From Arthrobacter sp. OV608 (GTDB taxonomy: Bacteria; Actinomycetota; Actinomycetes; Actinomycetales; Micrococcaceae), in contig FOEZ01000011.1 in NCBI GenBank assembly GCA_900110595.1, positions 92,519 through 156,518 on the forward strand: a DNA stretch of 64,000 bases. Direction: 5' to 3'. Below the pieces are notes generated by a model. It was not told the origin of the DNA and did no database searches. It was given only the letters and a program-made list of their open reading frames with translations. Shown piece by piece: positions 36,805 to 44,735 of this stretch. Every line of letters starts with the position of its first letter. Within the stretch, counting starts at the first letter, position 1. A program made the translations under genes and the position numbers.

Positions 36805-37779
36805 ATGACCATGTACGGGGCAGACGTCGCCGAACTGCGCTCGCTCGCCGCGCAGTTCGACCGCGCGGCCGACCAGCTCGATGAGCACCGGACTTTCCTG
36901 GGAAACGCGGTCCAACACAGCCCATGGCTTGGTCCCGACGCGGAAAGGTTCCGGGGCCAATGGGACAGCGAACACAATGCCCGCGTGGCAACCGCGGCCC
37001 GTCTCCTTCGCGACACGGCCGCGACGGTGCGCCGGAACGCCGACGAACAAGAACGCGTTAGTGCGGTCGACGGCGGCGGTGCCTTGCAGGCGTCCAGGAG
37101 CGCAGGCAACATTTCCGGGCCGGCATGGAACGCCGGCGGGGTCTTTGACAGCATTCAGGAGGCTATCGACGAAGTCCGTCGAGGAGCTCTTCCGGGTGGC
37201 GTTAAACCTTGGGACCTTCTCAAGACCGCGGCGGATGGAGCGGAGTTTCTCGGACACGGCCTGCCCGTTGTTGGGCACATCGACGAAGCGATGGACATCT
37301 ACTCGTTGGCCGATAAGGTCCGGAATGGCACCTTCAGCGTCTTTGACGGCGCCGATGCTGTCTCCATGGGCCTCAGGCATTTCAAGGGCGTGGGCGAACT
37401 TGGAGCGGTGGCGGTTGATGCCGCCTCCTATGCCGGCCAGCAGGCGCTGCAGGCCGATTTCTCCGACGCCGGCAGAGCAACGGTAGGCAACTACATCATG
37501 GACCATCCCCTCGATGCCCTGGGCGCCGCGGGTCAGGCCGTCCTCACGGTCGGCCAGGACTTCGTCCTGCCCGAGCTGCAGAAATCGGACTTCAAGCTCC
37601 TTGCTTTCGGAGCAAACGCAGTCTCGTTCGATATTCAGGAGGCCATGAAGGCGGACTTCTCCGAAGAGGGCCGCACGATGGTGAGCGATTACGTCGTTCA
37701 GCATCCCGTCGAGACGCTGCAGACAGTCGGCGAGTCCGTTCTGACCGTCGGCAAGAACGCCCTGACGTGGTGGAACTAG
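36805..37779 (+). CDS. WXG-domain protein with duplicated C-terminal module (putative type VII substrate)
   Basis: 324 aa, ATG 36805 with GGAGGTAGG upstream. Residues 1-85 form a WXG100-like hairpin (W41-L-G43 in SPWLGPDAERFR). The rest is not recognised but contains an internal tandem duplication: residues 214-251 (ALQADFSDAGRATVGNYI...) and 280-317 (AMKADFSEEGRTMVSDYV...) align without gaps over 38 residues, each ending VLTVG. Middle residues 130-200 are amphipathic and Gly-rich (EFLGHGLPVVGHIDEAMD), as in some pore-forming or polymorphic-toxin linkers. The N-terminal WXG domain and gene position argue for export by the neighbouring ATPase. Confidence 0.8.
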   Translation: MTMYGADVAELRSLAAQFDRAADQLDEHRTFLGNAVQHSPWLGPDAERFRGQWDSEHNARVATAARLLRDTAATVRRNADEQERVSAVDGGGALQASRSAGNISGPAWNAGGVFDSIQEAIDEVRRGALPGGVKPWDLLKTAADGAEFLGHGLPVVGHIDEAMDIYSLADKVRNGTFSVFDGADAVSMGLRHFKGVGELGAVAVDAASYAGQQALQADFSDAGRATVGNYIMDHPLDALGAAGQAVLTVGQDFVLPELQKSDFKLLAFGANAVSFDIQEAMKADFSEEGRTMVSDYVVQHPVETLQTVGESVLTVGKNALTWWN

Positions 37780-37813
37780 AGGGAGCGAACAGACCCATGC
37801 AAAAGGAGATGAA

Positions 37814-38419
37814 GTGAGCAAACAAGTCCTGCTTAGCGATGACGAAGTTGTGGCTGCCGCAGTGCAATTGGGGAAGGAGTGGAAGGCGTCCCTACCCACT
37901 GTTCGTGTTGAGGACCCGGCCGATCTTCTGGGGGCAGCTGCCAGGGGAAACCGCAGCCTGTACCTCCGCGGGCTGCTGACCGGGGCTGGAAACGCCGAGC
38001 TGGCGCCGGAAGTCGCCGCCCTGGTCTCCAGAGCCGCGGGAACGCCACCAGAGCATCTTGGCTACGCCGCACGGGCTGCGGAGCCTGGGGTGGTCGCCGG
38101 TCTGCGGTTCTGCATCTTTGGGTCCCCCCAAGGCAATAAAGTGCTGGTCGTCACCCTGCCGAACGGCATCAACGAAATCAGCGAAGTCGAACCCGCCCAG
38201 GCGAGCGAATTCGTGACCGCGTTTGCCTCCGCCCCGCTAAGCGCGGGCGATGAGGATAAAGCCACAGTACTCCTGGCACCCGGTTACGCGGACTCAGCCA
38301 CTTTCGCAATCGTCACCGCCCAGGGAACTAAGACCGGCACAGTTAGCCTCTCAACTCCTGATTTCGCCTCCGGTCGACACACCGACGGTCTCCCACCGGC
38401 GCTCGTACCCCAAGCCTGA
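37814..38419 (+). CDS. Hypothetical protein of the type VII-like locus (201 aa)
   Basis: GTG 37814 with AAAAGGAGATGAA just upstream. Soluble alpha/beta protein (VLLSDDEVVAAAVQLGKEW; GLRFCIFGSPQGNKVLVVTL; VTLPNGINEISEV) without signal peptide or membrane helix. No family recognised. Position directly after the WXG-domain gene suggests a chaperone or immunity-like partner, comparable in position to EspG in ESX loci, but no sequence support for that was found. Confidence 0.7.
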   Translation: MSKQVLLSDDEVVAAAVQLGKEWKASLPTVRVEDPADLLGAAARGNRSLYLRGLLTGAGNAELAPEVAALVSRAAGTPPEHLGYAARAAEPGVVAGLRFCIFGSPQGNKVLVVTLPNGINEISEVEPAQASEFVTAFASAPLSAGDEDKATVLLAPGYADSATFAIVTAQGTKTGTVSLSTPDFASGRHTDGLPPALVPQA

Positions 38420-38439
38420 AGAAGGAAGCAAAACCGCCC

Positions 38440-39579
38440 ATGGGCAAGCCACACAAATACGCCTGGAACGGCGTCGACATTGAAACTTCCTTGTCGATCG
38501 AACAGGTAGCCAATATGGCCCAGCGCGCCGCTCAGGAAAGCACAGGCGATCTGCTCAAAGGCAAACAGCGGGTCGTCTCCACACGATCCAGCGACCGTCA
38601 GATCGAATTCAGAATCAACGACTACCTGATCTCCTTCAACAAACTCATGGTGTTCTTCCTGGACTTCGAGGAACGAGCCGGAGTCACCTTCGCCACCACC
38701 CGCATCGAGTGGTACATGACCAACCAGCAGACAGTTGGGGGCTTCATCCCCGTATCAACCAAGCGGATGGTCGCGCACCACACCTACCTGCAGTTCGCCC
38801 GCAACCTCGGCGACCAGGTCCGTGCCGCGGATCCGTCCGCCCGCGTCTGCATCAGAGAGGGAGTCGAAGTCGCAGGTGCTGAAACTTCCGGGACCGGAGC
38901 GGAAGCGCCGCCGGCACCGGCCGCCCCCATGCAGACTTTTGTACCGCCGCCCCCACCGCCACCGGCCCCCGAAAACCTCCGCCCGGCAGAGCCGCCCCGC
39001 GCTCCGTCATATTCCCCCTCAATCCAGACAGCAGCGGCATCGTCGTCCCTGCACCCGGCAACCGTGCATGCGGCGCCCGCGACGTCGCTTGGGATGGTCA
39101 CCGCAGTCCCCGGCTACAGCCGTCCGGCGGACTCCATGGCTGCCACCCCCGCTGTCGTGGCGACGTCAGAACCGCAGCCCATGGACTTCCAGGACCTTCA
39201 CGAAGACGAAGACCTCGACGCAACAAGGCGGGCCGGGACCGGCACGACCTTGCGCTGGACCATGGAACTACCGGACGGACGGAAAGTCGACATTAGTGAA
39301 GTTGTCGTCGTGGGGCGCAACCCATTGCCCCCCGCAGACGCGCCGGGAGCCACAGCAATCAGCCTGACGGACACCACAAAGTCCGTATCCAAAACACATG
39401 CGATGCTTCAAGTCCGTGACGGACTGGTCTGGATCACCGACCTGCACTCCACAAACGGCACAACATTGACAAATCCCGCCGGCGAAACGATTACCGGCAC
39501 GGCAGGGAACCGAATACCGGCTGGCGACGGCTGGCGCGTAGCCTTCGGCGAATTTGCCGTAAAGCTGAGGGGGAAGTAG
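38440..39579 (+). CDS. FHA-domain protein with Pro-rich linker
   Basis: 379 aa, ATG 38440 preceded by GAAGAAGG. The N-terminal ~145 residues form an unassigned domain (ETSLSIEQVANMAQRAAQES, FRINDYLISFNKLMVFFLDF). A Pro/Ala-rich linker (~150-260) follows, then a C-terminal FHA domain (VVVGRNPLPPADAP, SVSKTHAMLQVRDG, DLHSTNGTTL), which binds phosphothreonine. With the kinase, phosphatase and other FHA proteins it completes a phospho-signalling set around the secretion ATPase. Confidence 0.82.
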   Translation: MGKPHKYAWNGVDIETSLSIEQVANMAQRAAQESTGDLLKGKQRVVSTRSSDRQIEFRINDYLISFNKLMVFFLDFEERAGVTFATTRIEWYMTNQQTVGGFIPVSTKRMVAHHTYLQFARNLGDQVRAADPSARVCIREGVEVAGAETSGTGAEAPPAPAAPMQTFVPPPPPPPAPENLRPAEPPRAPSYSPSIQTAAASSSLHPATVHAAPATSLGMVTAVPGYSRPADSMAATPAVVATSEPQPMDFQDLHEDEDLDATRRAGTGTTLRWTMELPDGRKVDISEVVVVGRNPLPPADAPGATAISLTDTTKSVSKTHAMLQVRDGLVWITDLHSTNGTTLTNPAGETITGTAGNRIPAGDGWRVAFGEFAVKLRGK

Positions 39580-39581
39580 GC

Positions 39582-40127
39582 GTGTACTGGAGCATCTACG
39601 ACGTCCTGATGCTGGTGTCAGGACTCATCACCCTCGTCATCGTCATCGCACCGGTCGAGGGGATCGCTCCCCGTACTCGCTTTACTGCCGGCGCCATTGG
39701 CGGTGGACTCGTGTTCCTGTCGCTGCTCCTGGCAAGCATCCCCGCCTTCCGCTATCCGGGCGTCGTCATGGTCGCACCTGTCATCGCCCTCCTGAGCGTC
39801 GTCGCCGTGATGGGCAAAGCGGTGCGCGGACAAACTTCCCTTCAAGTGGGCCAACAGGGCCACAGCATGAGCCAGTCGGAGCCAGAGGCACATACCGACC
39901 TGTCCGTCAATGGGATGCCCACTGAGTCGACCCAGAGCATCCCTACGAACCTGTCCTCGACCGAACTTATGCAACTCGCACAACGGGATCACGGCCGCTG
40001 GGCCGAGATTGCGCAGCACCCCTCGGCCTACCCCGCCCTGCTGGAATGGTTGAACCAGTATGGTAGCACCGAGGTTAAGGCAGCCGTCGCCGCGCGGCGT
40101 CTGCTCGAATCACGGGATCCCACCTAG
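39582..40127 (+). CDS. Small membrane protein with variant leucine-rich-repeat tail
   Basis: 181 aa, GTG 39582 preceded by GAGGGGG, two bases after the previous stop. Three hydrophobic segments in the first ~90 residues (DVLMLVSGLITLVIVIAPV, AIGGGLVFLSLLLASI, VVMVAPVIALLSVVAVM). A polar linker leads to a C-terminal repeat of the actinobacterial type W-x-x-I-A-x-H-P-x-A-Y-P-x-L-L-x-W-L (RWAEIAQHPSAYPALLEWL). This is the last gene of the locus; the second long direct repeat starts 65 bp downstream. Confidence 0.75.
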   Translation: MYWSIYDVLMLVSGLITLVIVIAPVEGIAPRTRFTAGAIGGGLVFLSLLLASIPAFRYPGVVMVAPVIALLSVVAVMGKAVRGQTSLQVGQQGHSMSQSEPEAHTDLSVNGMPTESTQSIPTNLSSTELMQLAQRDHGRWAEIAQHPSAYPALLEWLNQYGSTEVKAAVAARRLLESRDPT

Positions 40128-40191
40128 GAGTGGGCAAAGCCGGGTTCGGCGAAGTGCAGTATTTCCGCCACGCCCTGAATCCTTGACGCGT

Positions 40192-40716
40192 AAAAGCAGA
40201 CATAAGTGTGGACACTGTACACGCGCCATTTGAGAGGACAAAAGTACACAGGCCGCCCTCTCGGGTGGTTCTTTAGGCCGCGCCCGCCGCCGTGCGTAGA
40301 GCAGGTGCGGAACAGTCATGTCGTTCCCAATCCACCGCGACATGAATAGGTGTAGGCCAACCCGGGCTTACCTGACAGAACCGGAACGAGGAAGCGCTAG
40401 AAGCCAGTCGCAGCAGGCGGAAGGCCCACCAGCCAGGGACTTGAACCCGCCACCCACACATCTGACCAGGCCACGCGGCGGCCCGGCCACAGCCTGCACA
40501 CCAACCCGTCAGAGCGACGCGAATCAAGCTTTGTACACACGTTAAAGCAAATTCACCTCTGACGAGGCAAAACGTCGTGCCCGAGGTGGGACTCGAACTG
40601 CATTCGGCGCCTTGCTAACGCTGGGAACTCCCGAAAACATGCGGAATCCGAAGCAGTGCGAGGGCTATACGACCCGATTTGATGCCCTATATGTGGACAT
40701 TGTCCACACACCATTT
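40192..40716. repeat. Long direct repeat, copy 2 (about 525 bp)
   Basis: Imperfect direct copy of 2289-2813 in the same orientation. It shares AAAGCAGACATAAGTGTGG at the left end, the block with CAGAACCGGAACGAGGAAGC and GGGACTTGAAC, CCTCTGACGAGG, GTGCCCGAGGTGGGACTCGAA, GAAAACATGCGGAATCC, and palindromes at both ends (40206-40224, 40692-40708). The following 170 bp up to the toxin gene contain nothing recognised. Confidence 0.75.
40692..40708. repeat. Palindrome TGTGGACATTGTCCACA
   Basis: 17-bp palindrome at the right end of repeat copy 2, identical to the core of the site at 2304-2320. The left-end site of this copy (40206-40224) has lost two symmetrical positions. Confidence 0.75.
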
Positions 40717-40882
40717 CCCAACCACGAGACGCCATAAAGAGCCTGATCTACCTTCGCGTCCTGGTCAGCTTCCGGGACCTTATGGTCCCTGCCGCCTCCA
40801 TTCAGGCGTCCCTTGAACGGGCCGGCCCCGCCTCACAGGATGACGCGTCCGGAAATGGCCCAACCGCAACCCGAACCGTTAG

Positions 40883-41251
40883 CTAGCGCCTGATGAGATG
40901 TTTGCCAATCAACCCGCCGCTGACTTCAAGTGAGACATCACCGGCGGTGACCCCGACGATGAGATCAAATGCCGCATCGGTGCTGAAGTCATGCCGGTGA
41001 CCGTTGATCCAGAGCATCAAAACCATCAGTGTCCACGCTGTGCGTTTGTTGCCGTCGATCAGCGGCTGGAAGCGCGCCACTGACTCCATCAAGGCCGCCG
41101 CCTTCATCGCCAACTGCGGATAGGCTTCCACACCCATGACTATCGTTGCCGGACGGGCCAGAGCCGCGGCCAGCAGACCGATATCCCGGATATGGAACCC
41201 GTACCGGTCAACGACCTGCAACGCGTCTTCAATCTCGAGGTACTCGGTCAC
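40883..41251 (-). CDS. Fic/Doc family toxin-like protein
   Basis: 122 aa, GTG start at 41251 overlapping the antitoxin stop by GTGA. The fold signature of death-on-curing toxins is present: an N-terminal helix (EIEDALQVVDRYGF), GLLAAALARP and the Fic loop FQPLIDGNKRTAW at residues 61-73. Doc/Fic enzymes transfer phosphate or AMP with the loop H-x-F-x-D-G-N-x-R; here the His position is Gln62, so catalysis may be altered or lost. Second gene of a toxin-antitoxin operon. Confidence 0.85.
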   Translation of the reverse strand: MTEYLEIEDALQVVDRYGFHIRDIGLLAAALARPATIVMGVEAYPQLAMKAAALMESVARFQPLIDGNKRTAWTLMVLMLWINGHRHDFSTDAAFDLIVGVTAGDVSLEVSGGLIGKHLIRR

Positions 41252-41454
41252 GCATCCTCAAGGCGCGTCAAAAGCTCGGCGTCATGGCTCATCACGAACT
41301 CCAGACCCTCACCGATCTCGCGAGTGCGCCGGTGACGCTGGAGCACCAACTCCGCACCCTGCAGCAGCAAAGCCGACTTCGAGGTATGTTCCTCGGCGGC
41401 AAGTTGGTCCAGACGACGATCGAGATCTTCCGGGACACGCAGATTCATAGCCAT
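41248..41454 (-). CDS. Ribbon-helix-helix antitoxin
   Basis: 68 aa. Start at ATG 41454 (MAMNLRVPEDLDRRLDQLA); ATG 41448 is also possible. A typical ribbon-helix-helix pattern (MNLRVPEDLDRRLDQLA ... SKSALLLQGAELVL) gives DNA binding, and the acidic C-terminal tail probably binds the toxin. The palindrome at 41462-41480, just upstream, is the likely autoregulatory operator. Residues before Met in the longer open frame overlap that palindrome and are not coding. Confidence 0.85.
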   Translation of the reverse strand: MAMNLRVPEDLDRRLDQLAAEEHTSKSALLLQGAELVLQRHRRTREIGEGLEFVMSHDAELLTRLEDA

Positions 41455-41461
41455 GCACCAA

Positions 41462-41480
41462 TGGTACCGAACCAGTACCA
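41462..41480 (-). promoter_or_regulatory. Putative operator of the toxin-antitoxin operon
   Basis: Inverted repeat TGGTAC-n7-GTACCA, 7 bp upstream of the antitoxin start. Ribbon-helix-helix antitoxins bind such short inverted repeats to repress their own operon. Placement supports this; binding is inferred. Confidence 0.6.
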
Positions 41481-41545
41481 TCCGGCGTTTAGGGTAACTC
41501 GTTGCATCTCTTCGCGGCGTGGCCGCCCCGGTTTGCCTGGGCGGG

Positions 41546-41749
41546 CTAACTGGCTGGTGCCACAACGTCCTCCAGCACTGACCTGTCGAAAAAACGGATC
41601 TCCCCCGTTGCCTCGAAGAACACAGGAACTACTGATGTGCTCAGGTCTTTGGACGTTTCGTAGATTTCAGCCGCACTCCCGTGCTTCCTCGCGATTGTTC
41701 CAACCAGCTCGGTACCGCGAACCCGGACAGTTCGAAATTTGTAGCTCAT
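41546..41749 (-). CDS. Small hypothetical protein (67 aa)
   Basis: Starts at ATG 41749 (MSYKFRTVRVRGTELVGTIA), with AGAGGT 5-10 nt upstream; the longer frame to 41899 looks non-coding. A short beta-rich protein ending FFDRSVLEDVVAPAS. No family is recognised. It lies upstream of and in the same direction as the toxin-antitoxin pair but is separated by ~90 bp containing the operator. Confidence 0.55.
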   Translation of the reverse strand: MSYKFRTVRVRGTELVGTIARKHGSAAEIYETSKDLSTSVVPVFFEATGEIRFFDRSVLEDVVAPAS

Positions 41750-42326
41750 GGTGACCTCTTCGTCGGCTAGGGCAAACCCTACCCCTGGAAGTACCGAAGA
41801 TGTCCACACCCCGATTTTCGCCCCCGCAGCGTTCAATCGAAGACCGAAGCCCGCAACGACGGGATGCGGTTCTTCTTTGCCTTGACAGATTCGGCTCACA
41901 CCTCCATAGACATTTGGGTACTAAAATCCGCTGACGACCCACCTTTGTGGAACGACGCTCACGCCGATCCACTTATCGCGCCGAGTGTTCCGAACCGAGC
42001 CGGCCTTATCGTGCTAAATCATGCCGTCCGACAACTTGATGTCGATGGACAAGCAGAAGTACGAACTGCTTGTCATTCTGATACGTCCCATGATCGCTGG
42101 GCGGGTCCTCCGCGCAACCAGGGCGCTACCGCGCCGACCCCGAACCGAAAACTTCATCATCAGAACGGTGAAGCATCGGCTCGAGCTGAAGTTTTCGCCC
42201 CGGCGCCGGTTCCCCAAGTTGCACTCCGGCCCCTCAACCCAGCGGATGGTCCCCTACCAGAACGACGCCCGCAACCAACAACCGCAGACGCCACAACAAC
42301 ACGAGGGTGAAGGGAAACACGGGAAC
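41750..42326. other. Gap upstream of the DUF4192 gene
   Basis: About 575 bp without a convincing gene. A forward ORF (41864-42310) and the upstream extension of the DUF4192 frame are open but have unnatural composition and no ribosome site. It should contain the promoter of the DUF4192 gene; none could be fixed. Confidence 0.35.
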
Positions 42327-43361
42327 ATGGAAAAGCTCACGATCACCACACCATCAGATGTCCTCAGCTTCATCGGACACACCCTGGGCTTCTGGCCACA
42401 GGAAAGCCTGGTCTGCATCACCCTGAACGAGAACAGCATCGGCGCCACCCTCCGCATCGACCTCCCCCGCCAACCCGGGCAGGAACTCCCCTACGCACGC
42501 ACCGTCGCCCACTACCTCACCAGCGACACCACCGCCACATCAATAATCTTTGCCATCTACACCAGCGAAATCCCTCAGCCCGGACAGGCCAGACCGCATG
42601 CCGGCACCATCGCGGCGCTCACCGGGGTCCTCGCCGCACAAGGCATCACCATCCGGGACGGACTCTTCGTCGGAGACGAAACCTTCTCCCCCTATGACGG
42701 CGAACCAGGCACCAGCCTCGCCCTGCCCGTCAACTCCACCCAAACCAGCGCAATCAACGCCGAATTCATCTACCGCGGCAGCTACATCGAACCCACCGAC
42801 CGGATCACCCTCCCCAGCACCAACCAGGAAGCAGCCAAAGCGGCCGCCGTCGAACACCACATGAACACAATCGCCTCCCAACCAGCCAACGATGCGCTGC
42901 AGCAAGGCCGGAAACTCTGGGCAGACATGCTCGACTCCAACACTTTCCCCAGCGACGCTGACTGCCACGTCCTGATCGCGAACCTGCAGTTCCCTGCGAT
43001 CCGGGACCGGCTCATCGCAGACATCCCAGGTGTCGACGAACCCATGCAGCAGATCCTGTTCGCTCAAACCGAAGCCGCCCCGAAGTGGTCCCGCATCGAA
43101 TGGGCACAACAACTGCTTCTGCACGCCTACCCCCGCACCAGCGCAGAACACGCAGCACCCGTCCTGACAGCCATCGGCTACATCAACTGGTGGGAAGGCA
43201 GAGGAAGCCAAGCACACCAATTCCTCCAACTCGCCCTCGACACCGACCCCGCCTACCGACTCGCCCGCCTCAGCGACCAAATGATCGGCTCCGGCCTCGT
43301 CGCAGGCTGGAACATGAACAAAGACACCGCCTACAAATCACTCCCCTTCGACCTCCCGTGA
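42327..43361 (+). CDS. DUF4192 family protein
   Basis: 344 aa from ATG 42327 (MEKLTITTPSDVLSFIGHTL), with GAAGGGAAA about 10 nt upstream. The family's opening pattern is clear (LGFWPQESLVCITLNENSI, TLRIDLP, TATSIIFAIYT), as is the C-terminal helical repeat segment (INWWEGRGSQAHQFLQLALD, DPAYRLARLSDQM). DUF4192 proteins are common in actinobacteria, often near mobile or plasmid-like functions; their role is unknown. The stop codon TGA lies within the 8-bp target duplication of the IS256-family element, so the insertion left the coding sequence whole. Confidence 0.85.
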   Translation: MEKLTITTPSDVLSFIGHTLGFWPQESLVCITLNENSIGATLRIDLPRQPGQELPYARTVAHYLTSDTTATSIIFAIYTSEIPQPGQARPHAGTIAALTGVLAAQGITIRDGLFVGDETFSPYDGEPGTSLALPVNSTQTSAINAEFIYRGSYIEPTDRITLPSTNQEAAKAAAVEHHMNTIASQPANDALQQGRKLWADMLDSNTFPSDADCHVLIANLQFPAIRDRLIADIPGVDEPMQQILFAQTEAAPKWSRIEWAQQLLLHAYPRTSAEHAAPVLTAIGYINWWEGRGSQAHQFLQLALDTDPAYRLARLSDQMIGSGLVAGWNMNKDTAYKSLPFDLP

Positions 43362-43367
43362 GTCACT
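43360..43367. repeat. Target site duplication of IS256-family element (left)
   Basis: GAGTCACT immediately before the left inverted repeat; the identical octamer follows the right inverted repeat at 44736-44743. Length 8 bp is normal for this family. Confidence 0.9.
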
Positions 43368-44735
43368 GGGACTGTCCGATTTTCGGTGGATCTAGGGTTG
43401 GCATTTAGTTGATTCTTCCCTCGAAGCTGATGGCGAAGGCGTTCAGGGCCGGCTTCCATCGTGTGGCCCATCGTGCCCTGCCTTTGCCTGTGGGGTCTAG
43501 TGCCCGGCTGGCGGGTTAGAGGCAATTCAGGGCGGCTTGCTCTGTTGGGAAATGGCCTCTGGCCCTGACAGCTCGCCGGTAGCGGGCGTTGACGGATTCG
43601 ATGGCGTTGGTGCTACAGATGACCCGCCGGATTTCGACGTCGTAGTCCAGGAACGGCACGAACTCGCTCCAGGCGTTCTCCCACAGCCGGGTGAGCGCCG
43701 GGTACTGCTTGCCCCATTTGCCGGAGAACTCGACGAAGCGCTCCTTCGCCGCGGCCTCTAAGGGTGCCGTGTAGACCGGTCGCAGGTCCCGGGACATTTC
43801 GTCCCAGTATTGGCGGGGTGCATAGCGGAAGGTGTTGCGGATCAGGTGCACGATGCAGGTCTGGACGACAGCGAGCTGCCAGACCGTGGTGATGACCTCG
43901 GGCAGGCCCTTGAGCCCGTCGCAGACCGTGATGCAGACGTCCTCCACGCCCCGGTTCTTGATGTCGGTCAGCACCGAGAGCCAGAACTTAGCCCCTTCGC
44001 CGCCGTCCCCGGCCCACAGCCCGAGGATGTCCCGTTCACCGTTGACGCTGAGGCCGATCGCGACGTAGACCGGCCGGTTGGTGACCTGCCCGTCGCGGAC
44101 CTTAACGTGGATCGCGTCGATGAACATCACCGGGTCGACCCGGTCCAGGGGCCGGTTCTGCCATTCGGTCATCTCCCCGATGACCTTCTCGGTGATCCGA
44201 GAGATGGTGTCCTTGGAGACCCTGGCGCCAAACACTTCGGTGAAGTGCGCGGCGATCTCTCCGGTCGTGAGCCCTTTCGCGCTCAGCGACAACACGATCT
44301 CGTCAACACCGGTCAGCCGGCGCTGCCGCTTTTTCATGATCTGCGGATCGAATGTCGAGCCGGTGTCCCGCGGCACGTCGATCTCCACGGGCCCGATCTC
44401 GGTCGGCACGGTTTTCGTGCGGGTGCCGTTGCGGGAGTTCCCGCTCCCGCGCCCGGACACGTCGTGCTTTTCGTAGCCGAGATGTTCGTCCATTTCCGCT
44501 TTTCCGCTTCCAAAGCGGTCTCCAGGACATTCTTCGTAAGCCGGTTCAACAACCCGTCAGGCCCGACGAGGTCGATGCCCTGCGCCCTGACCTGGGCCAG
44601 GAGCTGCTCCGCTAACTCTTGCTGATCCACATCAGTCGCCATGGGATCCATGGTTCCGCTCATGATCAGTCCTCCCCGCCAGGCAACGCCGGCGTGTCAG
44701 GCCAACCCTGAATCCACCGTTATTCAGACACTCCC
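43368..44735. mobile_element. IS256-family insertion sequence (1368 bp)
   Basis: Bounded by ~30-bp imperfect inverted repeats: 43368-43397 (GGGACTGTCCG...GGTGGATCTAGGG) and the complement of 44706-44735 (GGGAGTGTCTG...GGTGGATTCAGGG). An 8-bp target duplication (GAGTCACT) flanks it exactly. It carries one transposase reading frame on the reverse strand, broken twice. Ends and duplication are intact, so the element arrived by transposition and decayed afterwards or could still be moved by a related transposase in trans. Confidence 0.93.
43405..44663 (-). pseudogene. IS256 (Mutator-type) transposase, inactivated
   Basis: Start at ATG 44663 with GGAGGACTGATC upstream. The DDE transposase is recognisable (LLNRLTKNVLETALEAE, GRGSGNSRNGTRTKTV, MFIDAIHVKVRDG, ICSTNAIESVNARYRRAV, ARGHFPTEQAALNCL, WKPALNAFAISFEGR). 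Two lesions are seen. A perfect 8-bp tandem duplication (TTTCCGCT at 44493-44500 and 44501-44508) shifts the frame after LEAE. An in-frame TAA at 43516-43518 replaces the residue after LNCL, cutting the last ~36 residues. Confidence 0.92.

Noticed and set aside
36175-37899. 574-codon reverse ORF opposite the end of the EccC-like gene and the WXG genes
   Set aside because: It is antisense to well-supported genes with ribosome sites and family motifs; open only because of high-GC codon bias.
42540-43280. 246-codon reverse ORF rich in Val/Gly
   Set aside because: Antisense shadow of the DUF4192 gene; no ribosome site or family pattern.
43810-44625. 271-codon forward ORF inside the IS256-family element
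   Set aside because: Mirror of the transposase on the other strand; composition is an antisense artefact.
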